DNA of 64,000 nucleotides from an uncultured Ruminococcus sp. (lineage in GTDB: Bacteria > Bacillota > Clostridia > Oscillospirales > Acutalibacteraceae). Both the position numbers and the translations under genes were made by a program. Positions 16,341 through 26,842 of this stretch are shown here, one piece after another (position 1 is the stretch's first letter; every line of letters begins with the position of its first letter). The stretch lies in contig CACWOX010000012.1 in assembly GCA_902762615.1 (NCBI GenBank), positions 1 to 64,000 on the forward strand. Reading direction: 5' to 3'. A model generated the notes under the pieces. That model saw only the letters and a program-made list of their open reading frames with translations. It did not search any database and was not told the origin of the DNA.

Positions 16341-17411
16341 TTAAAATTCCCCATCATATTGACCAAACAAACTGTATTTGCTGTATTTATCATAATCTTT
16401 ACATTTGTAGTGATATTTTGTGACATAATTTTCGCAACCAGGAGCTTTTGAAGGATCGTCGAACGTAGAAATATAAGACTTAATCTCATAAATTTTATAA
16501 GTGTCAGGTTTGATTTTTTTTATCCTATTCATAATATATATTTTATAATCATCATCACCAACAGCAGAAAAATAATCGTCTTTATATTTCTCATATTTTT
16601 TCGCATTTTTTTCATCGCCAAACATATCAAAATTAAAGTATCCAAATTCTGCATAATAGGTTGTTTTCAGCTTTTTTTGATTCCAAGGATATTTTGTTGT
16701 ATCGTCATTGAATATTTTTTCGTCATTTTCATCATAAATATATGGCGTGGGAATACGTTCGCCGTTTTCATTATAATATCCACGATCTCCGCCATTCACT
16801 ACATCAAAATAATATCCCATTTCGTCTGAAAATCTGCATGAAAATACAACGTTACCGTTCTTTAATCCGACTAATTGTATAAATGACTCAAAATCAGGCA
16901 TATAATCAATGGTTTCATCATGAGATATTGTGGCGTCTAAATAAATGTTTGCTAACCCAGGAATATTAGGGTTTTCGTTATTTTGTATATATAAATCAGA
17001 TAACTCAAGTTCAAGACACCCTACTTTAACTGAGCTATTCACATTGCCGAGATCAACGTGATCCGCAGTGTAATTTTTATCAGGATGTATTTCAATTGTG
17101 TCCAATTCATAAGAATAAGAACCCACGTATTCTGCAATATACTCCCAAATCTTCTCCGCAGCGCTTGCAACATAGCCGCGCATGGGCGTGACAACAATAA
17201 TAAGCGTAATAATCGCCGCAATCGCAGCCGCACGGACTAAAGTGTTTCTGTGGGCGTTTTTCTTTTGTTCTGCCTTTTCTTTGTTTTCCTGCTCTCTCTG
17301 CGCCATGGCTTCCAGCGTGCGGGCTTTCAGTTCGTCCGAAGCTGTGTCGGCGCGTGTGACGAACGGCTTCTTCTGCCGCGGTGCTGTTTTCAGTGTAAAT
17401 TTTTCTGTCAT
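16341..17411 (-). CDS. Putative anti-sigma factor membrane protein
   Basis: 356 residues. The first 75 residues are polar and Glu/Lys-rich (cytoplasmic), followed by one transmembrane segment near 70-90 (VRAAAIAAIITLIIVV) and a tyrosine/aspartate-rich external domain of about 260 residues. Start codon overlaps the stop of the ECF sigma gene (ATGA type), so the two are translationally coupled. This layout is that of an anti-sigma factor holding the sigma factor at the membrane. The external domain is not recognised; the later part (from 16341 to about 17150) is noticeably more A/T-rich than its neighbours, suggesting a fast-evolving or acquired sensor. Confidence 0.65.
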   Translation of the reverse strand: MTEKFTLKTAPRQKKPFVTRADTASDELKARTLEAMAQREQENKEKAEQKKNAHRNTLVRAAAIAAIITLIIVVTPMRGYVASAAEKIWEYIAEYVGSYSYELDTIEIHPDKNYTADHVDLGNVNSSVKVGCLELELSDLYIQNNENPNIPGLANIYLDATISHDETIDYMPDFESFIQLVGLKNGNVVFSCRFSDEMGYYFDVVNGGDRGYYNENGERIPTPYIYDENDEKIFNDDTTKYPWNQKKLKTTYYAEFGYFNFDMFGDEKNAKKYEKYKDDYFSAVGDDDYKIYIMNRIKKIKPDTYKIYEIKSYISTFDDPSKAPGCENYVTKYHYKCKDYDKYSKYSLFGQYDGEF

Positions 17412-17932
17412 TACTTGCCCTCTCCTTTCGTTACCAGATCCACAAATTGCTGTTTTCCCCTTGCGATCAGACCTTTGACGGCAGCTTCGGTTTTCCCCAT
17501 GATTTTCCCTATCTCTTTGACGGTGTAGCCGCAGTCGTATTGCAGCATCAGCACCGCCTTGTAATCCGGCTTCATCTGACGCATGACCGAGTCGAAATCC
17601 ACCTTGCTGTCCATTACGCTTTCAAACCGTTCGTCCAGCAGCTTCTCGCCCGTGAGCGTCCGCGCCGAATGTTCCCATTCGATCGCTTCGTCCTCCATGT
17701 CGCTGCGTTTGGCGAATTCAAAGCGGCGGTACATGCTGCGCACCACATTCAGCGTCACCTTGATGAACCATGCGTTCGCGTGATCCTCGTCACGGAATCT
17801 CGGCTGTTTGTCTATGTAGCGGATAAATACCTCCTGATACACGTCCTCCGCGTCAGAGGCATTGCTTACCTTTGCTTCCGCCAGCGTCTTGACCAGCTCG
17901 GAATATGTGTTTACTGCTTCCTCGTTTGTCAT
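17411..17932 (-). CDS. ECF-type RNA polymerase sigma factor
   Basis: 173 residues. Region 2 includes DAEDVYQEVFIRYI and AWFIKVTLNVVRSMYRR (promoter melting and -10 binding); region 4 has YKAVLMLQYDCGYTVKEIGKIMGKTEAAVKGLIARGK (-35 binding). A linker of about 40 residues separates them. AAAAGGAGG precedes the ATG, though about 12 bases away. It is followed directly by its putative membrane anti-sigma factor, so the pair probably senses an envelope signal. A short dyad GATGAA-TCG-TTCATC lies just upstream of the start. Confidence 0.92.
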   Translation of the reverse strand: MTNEEAVNTYSELVKTLAEAKVSNASDAEDVYQEVFIRYIDKQPRFRDEDHANAWFIKVTLNVVRSMYRRFEFAKRSDMEDEAIEWEHSARTLTGEKLLDERFESVMDSKVDFDSVMRQMKPDYKAVLMLQYDCGYTVKEIGKIMGKTEAAVKGLIARGKQQFVDLVTKGEGK

Positions 17933-18066
17933 TGCCTTCTTAAAACCTCCTTTTACATAATGATGAATCGTTCATCACTATATAAACGCATGGCAATCTC
18001 GAATCGGACCGTTTTTTGAGACAATTTTTTTGTTTTTTATATTTTGTATATATAAATATCCAACCA

Positions 18067-18567
18067 TCATCTGCCAAACAATAATTCCATATACCGGTTG
18101 ATGGCAATGGCAGTGGAGACGGACACATTGAGAGAGGATATATTTTTGCCGTACATCTCTATGTAACAGGCTCCTTCAACCGTATCAAGCAGATCCTGAG
18201 GTACGCCGTGTCTTTCGTTTCCTATAACCAGACAGGTTTTTGGCGGGAAAACAAAGCTCCGCAGAGGAAGAGAGGCGTCGGTTATCTCCAAAGCAATGAC
18301 CGTATATCCCTCCGTGCGGATATCGTTGATGAATTGCGTATCGTCGGTGAATTCTATCGGAGTGGAGGCTCCTCGGGATATTTTCAGATATTTATTTTGA
18401 TTACCGGATATATTACCGTAGTAAATTATTTTTTTCACCGCAAAAACGTCAGCCGTCCGCAGTATCAATCCCAAGTTTTCGCTGCTGACTCCGCACAGGC
18501 ATATCATTAATTCGCTGTCACAGCTTTTAATTGTCTTCATCGTTTCATAATGATCGAGTTGTTTCAT
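18067..18567 (-). CDS. TrmH-family (SpoU) RNA 2'-O-methyltransferase
   Basis: 166 residues from an ATG with GGTGAT upstream; a GTG nine bases earlier is the alternative. The SPOUT motifs are present: NLGLILRTA (motif 1, with the catalytic Arg), LVIGNERHGVP (motif 2) and SLNVSVSTAIAI (motif 3, SAM-binding knot). It lacks the N-terminal RNA-binding extension of RlmB-type proteins, so it is a short form like TrmL or TrmH. The RNA target cannot be told from sequence. It is monocistronic. Confidence 0.85.
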   Translation of the reverse strand: MKQLDHYETMKTIKSCDSELMICLCGVSSENLGLILRTADVFAVKKIIYYGNISGNQNKYLKISRGASTPIEFTDDTQFINDIRTEGYTVIALEITDASLPLRSFVFPPKTCLVIGNERHGVPQDLLDTVEGACYIEMYGKNISSLNVSVSTAIAINRYMELLFGR

Positions 18568-18769
18568 GATAATCACCAGTCATTATATAATTAATTCTAT
18601 AACAAGTAATATCACATCCTTAGCATTATGTCAAGATGTCATAAGTTGTGATATATTTTTACAGTTTTTGTTTACAAACAATTCAATTATGGGCGCAGGG
18701 GAATGTGTTATAATTAATGTGAAAGAATGATATGTTAATTCATCAAAATCGAAAGGGGATATCTTTAAA

Positions 18770-19522
18770 ATGATTTTTCACACATTCGGAGATGTTTCAA
18801 AACCCAAAATGCTGTTAATTCATGGCGTGCTCTGCCCGTGGCAGATGTGGGACGATGTCGTGCAGCATTATCTGGAAAAGTATTACATCATCGTGCCGGA
18901 ACTGGACGGTCACACACAGAATATTTCCACACAGTTCAAGTCAGTGGAGGACGAAGCGGCGGGAATAGAAAAATATCTCTCGCTCTGCGGTATCTCCGAG
19001 CTTGACACGGTGTGCGGTCTTTCGATGGGCGGCAGAATCGCCGCAATGCTCTGGAAGAACGGCAATGTCAAAATCAAAAATCTGGTGCTGGACGGCGCTC
19101 CGCTTGTGCCTGCCGGCGGATTTGTCAGCAGGGTCGTCGTCAATTTCTATATCGACATCGTACAGAAATGCAAGCAGTGCGATCCAAAGACCATCGAAAA
19201 CAGCAAAAAAAATTTCCTTCCGGAAAGGTACACCGAGCCGTTTTTACGGCTGATTGACAAAATGGAAGGAGACAGTATTAACAATGTGTGCCATTCGGTG
19301 CTCGGCGGCGATTTCCCGACAAATCTTTCCACCGAGGGAATGAGAATACTCTATATGTACGGCACCAAGTCCAACGAGATGCTCTCCAAAAAATCCGCCA
19401 AGCTCATTCGCAAACATTACCGCATCGTTAAGCTCGTCAAGTGCAAGGGCATGATGCACGCCGAGCTGCTCTGTTTTCACACGCCCGAGTGGCTGAAAAT
19501 AGCAGATGAATTCATCGGCTGA
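18770..19522 (+). CDS. Alpha/beta hydrolase
   Basis: 250 residues. LIHGVLCPWQMW supplies the oxyanion region, CGLSMGGRIA the nucleophile elbow with Ser near residue 86, and MMHAELLC near the C-terminus the catalytic His. The region between nucleophile and His is a helical cap. The substrate is unknown; this kind of small hydrolase acts on esters or thioesters. AAAGGGGATA precedes the ATG, and a TATAAT with a weak -35 lies about 60 bases upstream. Confidence 0.82.
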   Translation: MIFHTFGDVSKPKMLLIHGVLCPWQMWDDVVQHYLEKYYIIVPELDGHTQNISTQFKSVEDEAAGIEKYLSLCGISELDTVCGLSMGGRIAAMLWKNGNVKIKNLVLDGAPLVPAGGFVSRVVVNFYIDIVQKCKQCDPKTIENSKKNFLPERYTEPFLRLIDKMEGDSINNVCHSVLGGDFPTNLSTEGMRILYMYGTKSNEMLSKKSAKLIRKHYRIVKLVKCKGMMHAELLCFHTPEWLKIADEFIG

Positions 19523-19531
19523 TATTTTAGA

Positions 19532-19622
19532 TTGACAAATCTTCTGTTCTGATAGTATAAAAATCGGATTTCCGTATGATCGACCATATGCTATTGCAAA
19601 AAATATATATTGATAGTATAAT
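19532..19622 (+). promoter_or_regulatory. Two tandem promoters before the phosphodiester glycosidase gene
   Basis: First: TTGACA (19532) and TATAAA (19556) with an 18-base spacer. Second: TTGCAA (19594) and TATAAT (19617) with a 17-base spacer. Both -10 boxes are preceded by the same TGATAG, giving a repeated TGATAGTATAA block. Confidence 0.6.
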
Positions 19623-19658
19623 TGAATTGTAGTTTATTTTCGGGGGAAATGTGAGATT

Positions 19659-20729
19659 ATGCTAAGCAAGAGAAGCAAGAGAAACAAGAGAATTTGCGTC
19701 ACGGTTGCATCAAATAAGCCGATTGATGAAAACAGGAATATCCGGCACACGGCGAAACAGCGCGTTTTTACTGTGCGTCTTGTGCTAGCAGCCGTATGGT
19801 TCGCAGTTAATATGACAGGCTGTTCCATCGACCCGGAGAATCAACCGGTAGCAAGGACAGAAATCCTGTCAGATATTCAATTTGTCTGTGACAAGGCAAT
19901 TGAATCGTCTAAAGAACAGATAAAATCACGCGAGCCTGTTTATGTGATTGATCTGGACAGCTATGTTGCTCCCAGACCCGATTTTTCTAAGTATGACGAT
20001 GCTTTTGATAATTATGTTGATCCCACTATAGAGGTTCATTACTACTCAGAAAACATGTATAATTCCATATTTCATTTTATGGATGTCAAAATAAAGCATC
20101 CGTCACAGCTTAGGCTGGCTCTGGCTGGCAATTCATACGGCGCAACGCGTGATTATCCCTCGTCTATTTCAAAAACTGTCAATGCCGTAGCCGCGGTAAG
20201 CGGAAGCTTTTATAATGCGCGTCCGTACGGCGTAGTGATTTATAACAGAAATCTATTGAAAAAAGTTCCCAAAAATCTCGACGTGCTGTTGATTGATTCG
20301 GAGGGCGAATTGCATATTGTAAATGACCGGGAAATCGAATCCAGCGGTGTGCTTGAAAATTACGATATTATCCATGCGATCTCATTCGGTCCGGAGCTTG
20401 TCAAAGACGGCGAGGAGCTTACTGTTACCAAGCCGGACTGGCAGCCGAACCGCAACGATTCACGCACGGCTATTTGCACCTTTGAAGACAAGCTCCATTA
20501 TCTGATATGCATTGTGGAGGCAGGCAAACCCACAAGCAAGGGGATATATATGCAGACCTTTGCGCATGAGCTTGCCGCGAAAGGCGTTAAATCGGCGTAT
20601 AATCTCGACGGCGGTCAGACCGGTACAATGGTCATTGGCAATCGGTTGAAGAATCGCGTAAGCTGGGGTCCGCAAAAAAAGCAGGGTGAGATTCTGTATT
20701 TTGCCACGGGCATAGATACAGAATCATAG
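19659..20729 (+). CDS. Phosphodiester glycosidase (NAGPA) family protein
   Basis: 356 residues. The first 45 residues are basic, followed by a hydrophobic stretch ending NMTGC near residue 50, a lipobox-like site or membrane anchor. Residues 140-356 match the NAGPA-type domain: VSGSFYNA, SFGPELV, NDSRTAIC and the hallmark NLDGGQTGTMV. This domain cleaves phosphodiester-linked sugars (uncovering-enzyme chemistry) and is common in exopolysaccharide and wall-associated proteins. It should act outside the membrane. It has two promoters and no close operon partner. The long basic N-terminus before the signal region is unusual; translation from a later codon is possible but no better site is seen. 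Confidence 0.8.
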   Translation: MLSKRSKRNKRICVTVASNKPIDENRNIRHTAKQRVFTVRLVLAAVWFAVNMTGCSIDPENQPVARTEILSDIQFVCDKAIESSKEQIKSREPVYVIDLDSYVAPRPDFSKYDDAFDNYVDPTIEVHYYSENMYNSIFHFMDVKIKHPSQLRLALAGNSYGATRDYPSSISKTVNAVAAVSGSFYNARPYGVVIYNRNLLKKVPKNLDVLLIDSEGELHIVNDREIESSGVLENYDIIHAISFGPELVKDGEELTVTKPDWQPNRNDSRTAICTFEDKLHYLICIVEAGKPTSKGIYMQTFAHELAAKGVKSAYNLDGGQTGTMVIGNRLKNRVSWGPQKKQGEILYFATGIDTES

Positions 20730-20785
20730 ACAGGATTATCCAATGAAAACTGACCGTTTGAACTGCATTGCTTAAAAAACAATAT

Positions 20786-21808
20786 TTAAAAATCCCTCGG
20801 TTCGCTCAGCCATTCATCAAAGCTGACGCCGAGGAATTCTTTTACCTCCGCGCGATAATCCCCACTGAACCGGGTGACTCTGCCGACGTTTTTTACAAAC
20901 GGGTCAAGATAGCGGCGTTTTGCGTTTACCTTGACGCAGAATGTATCCGTTGCCGGTTGGGAAGTACGACGGACAGCCTTTATTTTGGTGTAGGTATACC
21001 ACATGTTGTCATTGATGCGATTTTTTTGGAGCTTTCGGATTACCCTTTCCTCTGTGGTGTAAAGATCGTCAATCGTCAGAGCTTTGCTTCCGATGGCTGT
21101 TTTCAGCACTTCTGCGAGGTACTGCATCGTGAATCTGTCCGAATCGGATATATAGACATAGGAACATTTCATCGAGCGCAGGGCAAATTCCTCCGCAATA
21201 GTTCGATCTGAAAAAATAATTTCCGGCTGTCCCTGTTCATTCGTGCCTGCGGAAAGCGCACGGTAGAACCGCGTAATATCCTCAATGCCGCACACGCCGT
21301 ACTGAATGAAATTGCCGAAGGTGTATTCCAGACGGTCGGCGGAAAGCTGCGGTGAGGCATTGTCCGCGATAGGGTAGAGGTGATAGTCGCTTACATCGGC
21401 GGTGGTCAGGGCAAGTCCGGAAAGGATCGCCTGAATTTCTGGCGAATTGTCTATCATCTCAGCAGTTCGGCTCTCTGTGGATTCCTGCGTGAGATGGTCG
21501 CCGTTTAAAAAATCCACCACATGCGCAAAGGCAGGCGTGCTGATGTCGTGGAAGAGTCCGGCAATTGCCTGCTTAACGTCCTCGGTAAAATGCCAGACTA
21601 TCAGTGCAACGCCCACGCTGTGCTCGAACCTGGTGTATCTGCGGCACATATCGTCCCTATGAAGGGCAACGTATTCGCAGCCGCAGTTCATGCCGATTTT
21701 TTTTAAGCGCTGCATGGGCGGCGTTTCACTCAGCTGCCTAATGAAATCGGGCATTTCGTTGCTGTACAGTTGCCAAAGCTCATCGTAGGTGAAATTACTT
21801 CGGGTCAT
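20786..21808 (-). CDS. HD-domain phosphohydrolase
   Basis: 340 residues. The HD metal site is visible: RYTRFEHSVGV near residue 57 and AGLFHDIST near residue 87, followed by FAHVVDF. This arrangement is that of SamHD1/dGTPase-like and YdhJ-like phosphohydrolases, in which HDIGHGPF is more usual; here HDISTPAF is present. Probable activity is on nucleotides. The start lies inside the end of the upstream membrane-protein gene (14-base overlap) with GGAGG in that gene, so the two are coupled. Confidence 0.85.
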   Translation of the reverse strand: MTRSNFTYDELWQLYSNEMPDFIRQLSETPPMQRLKKIGMNCGCEYVALHRDDMCRRYTRFEHSVGVALIVWHFTEDVKQAIAGLFHDISTPAFAHVVDFLNGDHLTQESTESRTAEMIDNSPEIQAILSGLALTTADVSDYHLYPIADNASPQLSADRLEYTFGNFIQYGVCGIEDITRFYRALSAGTNEQGQPEIIFSDRTIAEEFALRSMKCSYVYISDSDRFTMQYLAEVLKTAIGSKALTIDDLYTTEERVIRKLQKNRINDNMWYTYTKIKAVRRTSQPATDTFCVKVNAKRRYLDPFVKNVGRVTRFSGDYRAEVKEFLGVSFDEWLSEPRDF

Positions 21809-22364
21809 CTTCGCCGTTGACCTCCATCATTTTCTTGTATTTCTCTTCGCGCTTCTCCGTTTTCTGCTGCTGTTGCATATACCTGCTTGCTTTGAATTCA
21901 TACATAATGTAGTCCATTGCAAAGTAAACCGCGAAAAATCCCATAAACTGTATAAGCATTGCGCCGGCAGTATCCAGCCATTGCGTCAGCCCGAATCCTG
22001 CAAGGCTGCCGCTGCGGTAAGCCTGCCAGATGTCCCATCCGGTGATGAAGAGGGCGACAACGACGGCGTATTGCAGACTGTCGAGGATGTATGCCCTTAT
22101 CCTGCCGATCAGCGCTTTTTTTGTGCCTTCGGGACTTACGGCAAGTCCGGCAATGCTCGTGGGAAAATACACCTTTCTGCGGGAACGCAGCAGGAAATAA
22201 GCGACAACAGGCGTGACAAATATTACTGTTAGATCTAAAATATATTGTCCCGGACTACTGCCGTTGAATAATTTGACCATTCCTACAATAAAGATGACGA
22301 TATACACCACAACAAGCATTTTTATCATGGCAGAAATAATAGTACTCTTCTGTTTCTGATCCAT
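21795..22364 (-). CDS. Small integral membrane protein of unknown function
   Basis: 189 residues with four hydrophobic segments, near residues 10-30, 37-58, 92-112 and 124-146, and a highly charged C-terminal tail rich in Lys/Glu. GGGGAG precedes the ATG. It overlaps the HD-phosphohydrolase start by 14 bases, which implies cotranslation. I do not recognise the family. Confidence 0.75.
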   Translation of the reverse strand: MDQKQKSTIISAMIKMLVVVYIVIFIVGMVKLFNGSSPGQYILDLTVIFVTPVVAYFLLRSRRKVYFPTSIAGLAVSPEGTKKALIGRIRAYILDSLQYAVVVALFITGWDIWQAYRSGSLAGFGLTQWLDTAGAMLIQFMGFFAVYFAMDYIMYEFKASRYMQQQQKTEKREEKYKKMMEVNGEDDPK

Positions 22365-22463
22365 TTGTATGATCTCCCCGAGATTATTTTTCTATAATTT
22401 TAATACATATTCATCAAATTGTCAACAATTCATCTTGAACAGCTTGATACAGTCAAATGCAAA

Positions 22464-22511
22464 AGTAAAAACCGCGCACACTATCTTTCTTCGATAATAT
22501 GCGCGGTTTGA
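22464..22511 (-). terminator. Terminator of the str operon
   Basis: On the minus strand AAACCGCGCA and TGCGCGGTTT pair around a loop that itself contains a small ATCGAAGAAAGAT hairpin, followed by TTACTTTT. It lies about 130 bases after the tuf stop codon. Confidence 0.85.
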
Positions 22512-22642
22512 ATATATTTAACGATAATTATCTGAATTGCAAGCCGATTTCCGAGGGTAAATGCTTATTACGGTCTTCCGTCGGTGTTTTTCATAGAATT
22601 ACGTTGCCTTTACAGGCGGAAAGAGCAAGTTTTTTGAAGAAA

Positions 22643-23845
22643 TTACTCGTTGATAGCGGTAACAACACCTGAACCAACAGTTCTGCCGCCTTCACGGATA
22701 GCGAAGCGGAGACCGGGCTCGATAGCGATTTCCTTGAGAAGCTCAACGTCCATCTCAACGTTATCACCAGGCATGCACATCTCAGTGCCCTCGGGCAGAG
22801 CGATAACGCCGGTAACGTCAGTGGTTCTGAAGTAGAACTGAGGACGATAGTTGTTGAAGAAAGGTGTATGACGACCGCCTTCGTCCTTGGTCAGAACGTA
22901 AACCTGACCATGGAACTTGGTGTGCGGATGAATGGAACCGGGCTTTGCAAGAACCTGACCTCTTTCGATGTCTGTTCTCTGGATACCACGGAGAAGAGCA
23001 CCGATGTTGTCGCCAGCCTCAGCATAGTCGAGGAGCTTGCGGAACATTTCGATACCTGTAACAACAGTCTTTCTCTTCTCGTCAGACAGACCGACGATTT
23101 CAACTTCCTCGTTGAGGTTCAGCTGACCTCTCTCAACTCTACCGGTAGCAACGGTACCACGACCGGTGATGGTGAATACGTCTTCGATAGGCATGAGGAA
23201 GGGTTGATCGGACTTTCTTTCGGGAGTGGGGATATACTCGTCAACAGCTGCCATGAGGTCAAGGATGCACTTGTACTCGGGAGCGTTGATGTCCTTGCTG
23301 TCGGACTCGAGAACTGCGAGAGCGGAACCGGTGATGATCGGAACATCGTCGCCCGGGAACTCATACTCGTTGAGCAGCTCACGGATTTCCATTTCGACGA
23401 GCTCGAGAAGCTCGGGATCGTCAACCTGATCAGCCTTGTTCATGAAAACAACGATATAGGGAACGCCAACCTGACGGGAGAGAAGGATGTGCTCTCTGGT
23501 CTGGGGCATAGGACCGTCAGCAGCGGAAACAACGAGGATAGCGCCGTCCATCTGAGCAGCACCGGTGATCATGTTCTTAACATAGTCAGCGTGACCGGGG
23601 CAGTCAACGTGAGCATAGTGACGGTTGTCAGTCTCGTACTCAACGTGAGCGGTGTTGATTGTAATACCTCTTTCTCTCTCTTCGGGAGCCTTATCGATGT
23701 TAGCGTAATCAACGAAATCAGCGTCGCCCTTCATAGCGAGAACCTTGGTGATAGCTGCGGTCAGAGTGGTCTTACCGTGGTCAACGTGACCGATAGTACC
23801 AATGTTGACATGGGGTTTATTTCTTTCAAATTTTGCCTTTGCCAT
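22643..23845 (-). CDS. tuf: Elongation factor Tu
   Basis: 400 residues, full length. G-domain motifs GHVDHGKT (P-loop), DCPGH, and NKAD are present, followed by the two beta-barrel domains ending in [13 protein letters not shown]. It brings aminoacyl-tRNA to the ribosome as a GTP complex. It is the last gene of the str operon, 106 bases after fusA, and uses a restricted set of codons typical of highly expressed genes. AGGAGGAAAT precedes the start. Confidence 0.98.
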   Translation of the reverse strand: MAKAKFERNKPHVNIGTIGHVDHGKTTLTAAITKVLAMKGDADFVDYANIDKAPEERERGITINTAHVEYETDNRHYAHVDCPGHADYVKNMITGAAQMDGAILVVSAADGPMPQTREHILLSRQVGVPYIVVFMNKADQVDDPELLELVEMEIRELLNEYEFPGDDVPIITGSALAVLESDSKDINAPEYKCILDLMAAVDEYIPTPERKSDQPFLMPIEDVFTITGRGTVATGRVERGQLNLNEEVEIVGLSDEKRKTVVTGIEMFRKLLDYAEAGDNIGALLRGIQRTDIERGQVLAKPGSIHPHTKFHGQVYVLTKDEGGRHTPFFNNYRPQFYFRTTDVTGVIALPEGTEMCMPGDNVEMDVELLKEIAIEPGLRFAIREGGRTVGSGVVTAINE

Positions 23846-23951
23846 GGGGAATTTCCTCCTTTAATAGATGAAGATAAATATAATATATCACAATCCTCAA
23901 AAATTGCAATATGATTTAAAAAATTTAACAATTATTCTACAGTCGACCGAA

Positions 23952-26048
23952 TCATTCTTTTCTTGCACGATCGGCAATGATCTTTTCGCCGACAGACTTC
24001 GGAACCTCGCTGTAGTGAGAAGGCTCCATGAAGTAGTTGCCGCGTCCCTGAGACTTGGAACGAAGGTCGGTTGCGTAACCGAACATCTCAGAGAGGGGAA
24101 CCATTGCATTGATCTGCTGTGCGCCGGAGATTGCCTCCATGCCCTGAATCAGACCGCGGCGGGAGTTGAGATCGCCGATGACGTCGCCCATGTATTCCTC
24201 GGGAACAGTGACGACAACGTGCATGATAGGCTCGAGCAGCACGGAACCGCCCTGCTTCAGACCTTCCTTGACAGCCTGTGAACCTGCGATCTTAAATGCC
24301 ATATCGGAGGAGTCGACCTCGTGATAGGAACCGTCGTAGAGAGTTACCTTGACGTCAACAACATTGTAGCCGGCAAGCACACCGGTGAGCAGTGCGCCCT
24401 GTGCGCCAGCGTCAACAGCCGGAATGTATTCCTTCGGAACGGTACCGCCTGTGACAGCGTTGATGAATTCGTAACCCTTGCCGGTCTCGTTCGGCTCGAC
24501 CTTGAGCTTGACGTGAGCGTACTGACCGGAACCGCCGGACTGTCTCTTGAACTTGTGGTCGATGTCGGCAGCCTTGCGGATAGTTTCTTTGTAAGCGACC
24601 TGAGGTGCGCCTACGTTGGCTTCTACCTTGAATTCACGGAGCAGACGGTCGACGATAATTTCGAGGTGAAGCTCACCCATACCGGCGATAATGGTCTGCC
24701 CTGTCTCTTCATCGGTGTATGCCTTGAATGTGGGATCCTCTTCCGCCAGCTTTGCAAGCGCAATGCCCATCTTCTCCTGACCGGCTTTGGTCTTGGGCTC
24801 GATGGCTACGCGGATAACAGGCTCGGGGAATTCCATCGACTCGAGAATGACCGGATGTGCCTCATCGCACCATGTATCACCTGTGGTGGTGTACTTGACG
24901 CCGATACCGGCAGCGATGTCACCCGCGTAGCACACGTCGATGTCCTTACGGTCATTGGCGTGCATCTGCAGGATACGTCCGATTCTCTCGGTCTTGTCCT
25001 TGGTGGAGTTGTAAACGGCAGTGCCCTTCTCGAGCTTACCGGAGTAAACGCGGAAGAAGCAGAGCTTGCCGACGAACGGGTCTGTCGCAATCTTGAAAGC
25101 AAGAGCTGCAAAAGGCTCGGTGTCGGAGGAATGGCGTTCGACTTCCTCATCGGTCTTAGGGTTGATGCCCTTGATGGCGGGAACGTCGGTAGGAGCCGGC
25201 ATGTAAGCTACGATAGCGTCAAGCAGCTTCTGTACGCCCTTGTTTTTGTAGGAAGTGCCGCAGCACACGGGAACCATTGTGTTGGCAATGGTGGACTTGC
25301 GGATGGTGCTCTGGATTTCCTCCTTGGTGAGCTCCTCACCGTTGAAGAACTTCTCCATCAGCTCTTCGTCCTGCTCGGCGACGTGCTCGATGAGCTCGTC
25401 ATGGTACTTCTGTGCAAGCTCCGCCATATCGTCGGGAATATCCACGACAGAGATGTCGGTACCGAGATCGTTGTTGTAAATGTAAGCCTTCATCTCAACT
25501 AAGTCGATAAGACCCTTGAAGTCCTCCTCAGCACCGATAGGCAGCTGAATCGGAACGGCGTTACATTTGAGTCTGTCTTTCATCATGTCCACAACGTGAT
25601 AGAAGTCTGCGCCCATGATGTCCATTTTGTTAACATAGACCATGCGAGGAACCTTGTAGTTGTCAGCCTGTCTCCAGACAGTTTCCGACTGAGGCTCAAC
25701 GCCGCCCTTGGCACAGAGAACTGTGACCGAGCCGTCGAGAACTCTCAGAGAGCGCTCGACCTCAACGGTAAAGTCAACGTGACCGGGGGTGTCGATGATG
25801 TTGATACGAACATCCTTTTTGTTGGCGTCCTTCCAGAAGCAGGTGGTTGCGGCGGAGGTGATGGTGATACCTCTCTCTTTCTCCTGAACCATCCAGTCCA
25901 TTGTGGAAGCGCCGTCGTGTGTTTCACCGATCTTGTGGTTTACGCCGGTGTAATACAGAATACGCTCCGTAGTGGTGGTTTTACCTGCGTCGATGTGAGC
26001 CATGATACCAATATTACGGGTCTGTTCAAGTGAAACCTGTCTTGGCAT
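23952..26048 (-). CDS. fusA: Elongation factor G
   Basis: 698 residues, standard length. GTPase motifs [21 protein letters not shown] and NKMD, then domains II-V ending in the [14 protein letters not shown] motif of domain V. It drives ribosomal translocation. Gene order rpsG-fusA-tuf is the classic str operon. GGAGGAGA precedes the start. Strong codon bias produces long overlapping open frames on the other strand, which are not genes. Confidence 0.98.
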   Translation of the reverse strand: MPRQVSLEQTRNIGIMAHIDAGKTTTTERILYYTGVNHKIGETHDGASTMDWMVQEKERGITITSAATTCFWKDANKKDVRINIIDTPGHVDFTVEVERSLRVLDGSVTVLCAKGGVEPQSETVWRQADNYKVPRMVYVNKMDIMGADFYHVVDMMKDRLKCNAVPIQLPIGAEEDFKGLIDLVEMKAYIYNNDLGTDISVVDIPDDMAELAQKYHDELIEHVAEQDEELMEKFFNGEELTKEEIQSTIRKSTIANTMVPVCCGTSYKNKGVQKLLDAIVAYMPAPTDVPAIKGINPKTDEEVERHSSDTEPFAALAFKIATDPFVGKLCFFRVYSGKLEKGTAVYNSTKDKTERIGRILQMHANDRKDIDVCYAGDIAAGIGVKYTTTGDTWCDEAHPVILESMEFPEPVIRVAIEPKTKAGQEKMGIALAKLAEEDPTFKAYTDEETGQTIIAGMGELHLEIIVDRLLREFKVEANVGAPQVAYKETIRKAADIDHKFKRQSGGSGQYAHVKLKVEPNETGKGYEFINAVTGGTVPKEYIPAVDAGAQGALLTGVLAGYNVVDVKVTLYDGSYHEVDSSDMAFKIAGSQAVKEGLKQGGSVLLEPIMHVVVTVPEEYMGDVIGDLNSRRGLIQGMEAISGAQQINAMVPLSEMFGYATDLRSKSQGRGNYFMEPSHYSEVPKSVGEKIIADRARKE

Positions 26049-26179
26049 AATGTCTCCTCCTCATATTTTTAAATAGATAAATGCTTATTCCCGCGTCGCC
26101 CGCAGGTTACGATGCGACCGGGCAAGCTCCTTGCGGTTTGCGGAATATCAGCGATAGCGCCGAACGTAAGTGTAGGCAA

Positions 26180-26650
26180 TTACCATCTGAAATGCGAGAA
26201 TGCCTTGTTGGCTTCTGCCATCTTGTGAGTGTCCTCACGCTTCTTGGCAGCAGCGCCGCTGCCGTTGACAGCGTCGAGAATCTCGTTGGCAAGGCGTTCC
26301 TTCATGGTTCTCTCGCTGCGGAGACGAGCGTACTTGGTCAGCCAGCGCAGACCGAGAGTCTCACGTCTTTCGGGGCGAACCTCGATAGGAACCTGGTAGG
26401 TAGCGCCGCCGACACGGCGAGCCTTGACTTCGAGCAAAGGCATAATGTTTTCCATTGCGGCTTCAAAAACTTCCAGGGGATCCTTTCCGCTCTTCTGGCC
26501 GACGATTTCAAAAGCACCGTAAACAATCTTCTGAGCAACACCCTTCTTGCCGTCGAGCATGATGTTGTTGACCAGACGTGTGACGATCTTGGAATTGTAG
26601 ATCGGATCGGGCAAAACGTCGCGTTTTGCTATTGAACCTCTTCTTGGCAC
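26180..26650 (-). CDS. rpsG: 30S ribosomal protein S7
   Basis: 156 residues. [17 protein letters not shown] start, the conserved [11 protein letters not shown] and RSERTM segments, and the FSHFRW end of the short form are typical. S7 nucleates assembly of the 30S head by binding the 3' domain of 16S rRNA. It lies 131 bases upstream of fusA. GAGGGAAG precedes the start. Confidence 0.97.
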   Translation of the reverse strand: MPRRGSIAKRDVLPDPIYNSKIVTRLVNNIMLDGKKGVAQKIVYGAFEIVGQKSGKDPLEVFEAAMENIMPLLEVKARRVGGATYQVPIEVRPERRETLGLRWLTKYARLRSERTMKERLANEILDAVNGSGAAAKKREDTHKMAEANKAFSHFRW

Positions 26651-26842
26651 TTTTTCTTCCCTCCTTCATTAGAATTGGATGATATCATAGGTACTCGAAA
26701 GTGACTTACTCCCGCAGGCCAATGCAAGAGGTATTTTACACATTATTATATATAAAACACCGCTGCATTGATTTGCAGCCGTTAGTGATAAAGTCAATTC
26801 AAATTGTGAGGCGACCGATAAACGGTCTCTCGAAAAGGCAGA
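26651..26842 (-). other. Spacer between rpsL and rpsG with two small hairpins
   Basis: At 192 bases this is longer than most rpsL-rpsG spacers. On the minus strand a GAGACCG/CGGTC hairpin follows the rpsL stop, and a GCTGCA/TGCAGC hairpin lies further down, then an A/T-rich TATATATAATAATG stretch. In E. coli S7 represses by binding between these genes; whether this spacer does so is unknown. Confidence 0.4.

Noticed and set aside
22868-25502. Long open frames on the plus strand opposite tuf and fusA
   Set aside because: They come from the strong codon bias of the two elongation factor genes; they have no ribosome binding sites and encode no known motifs.
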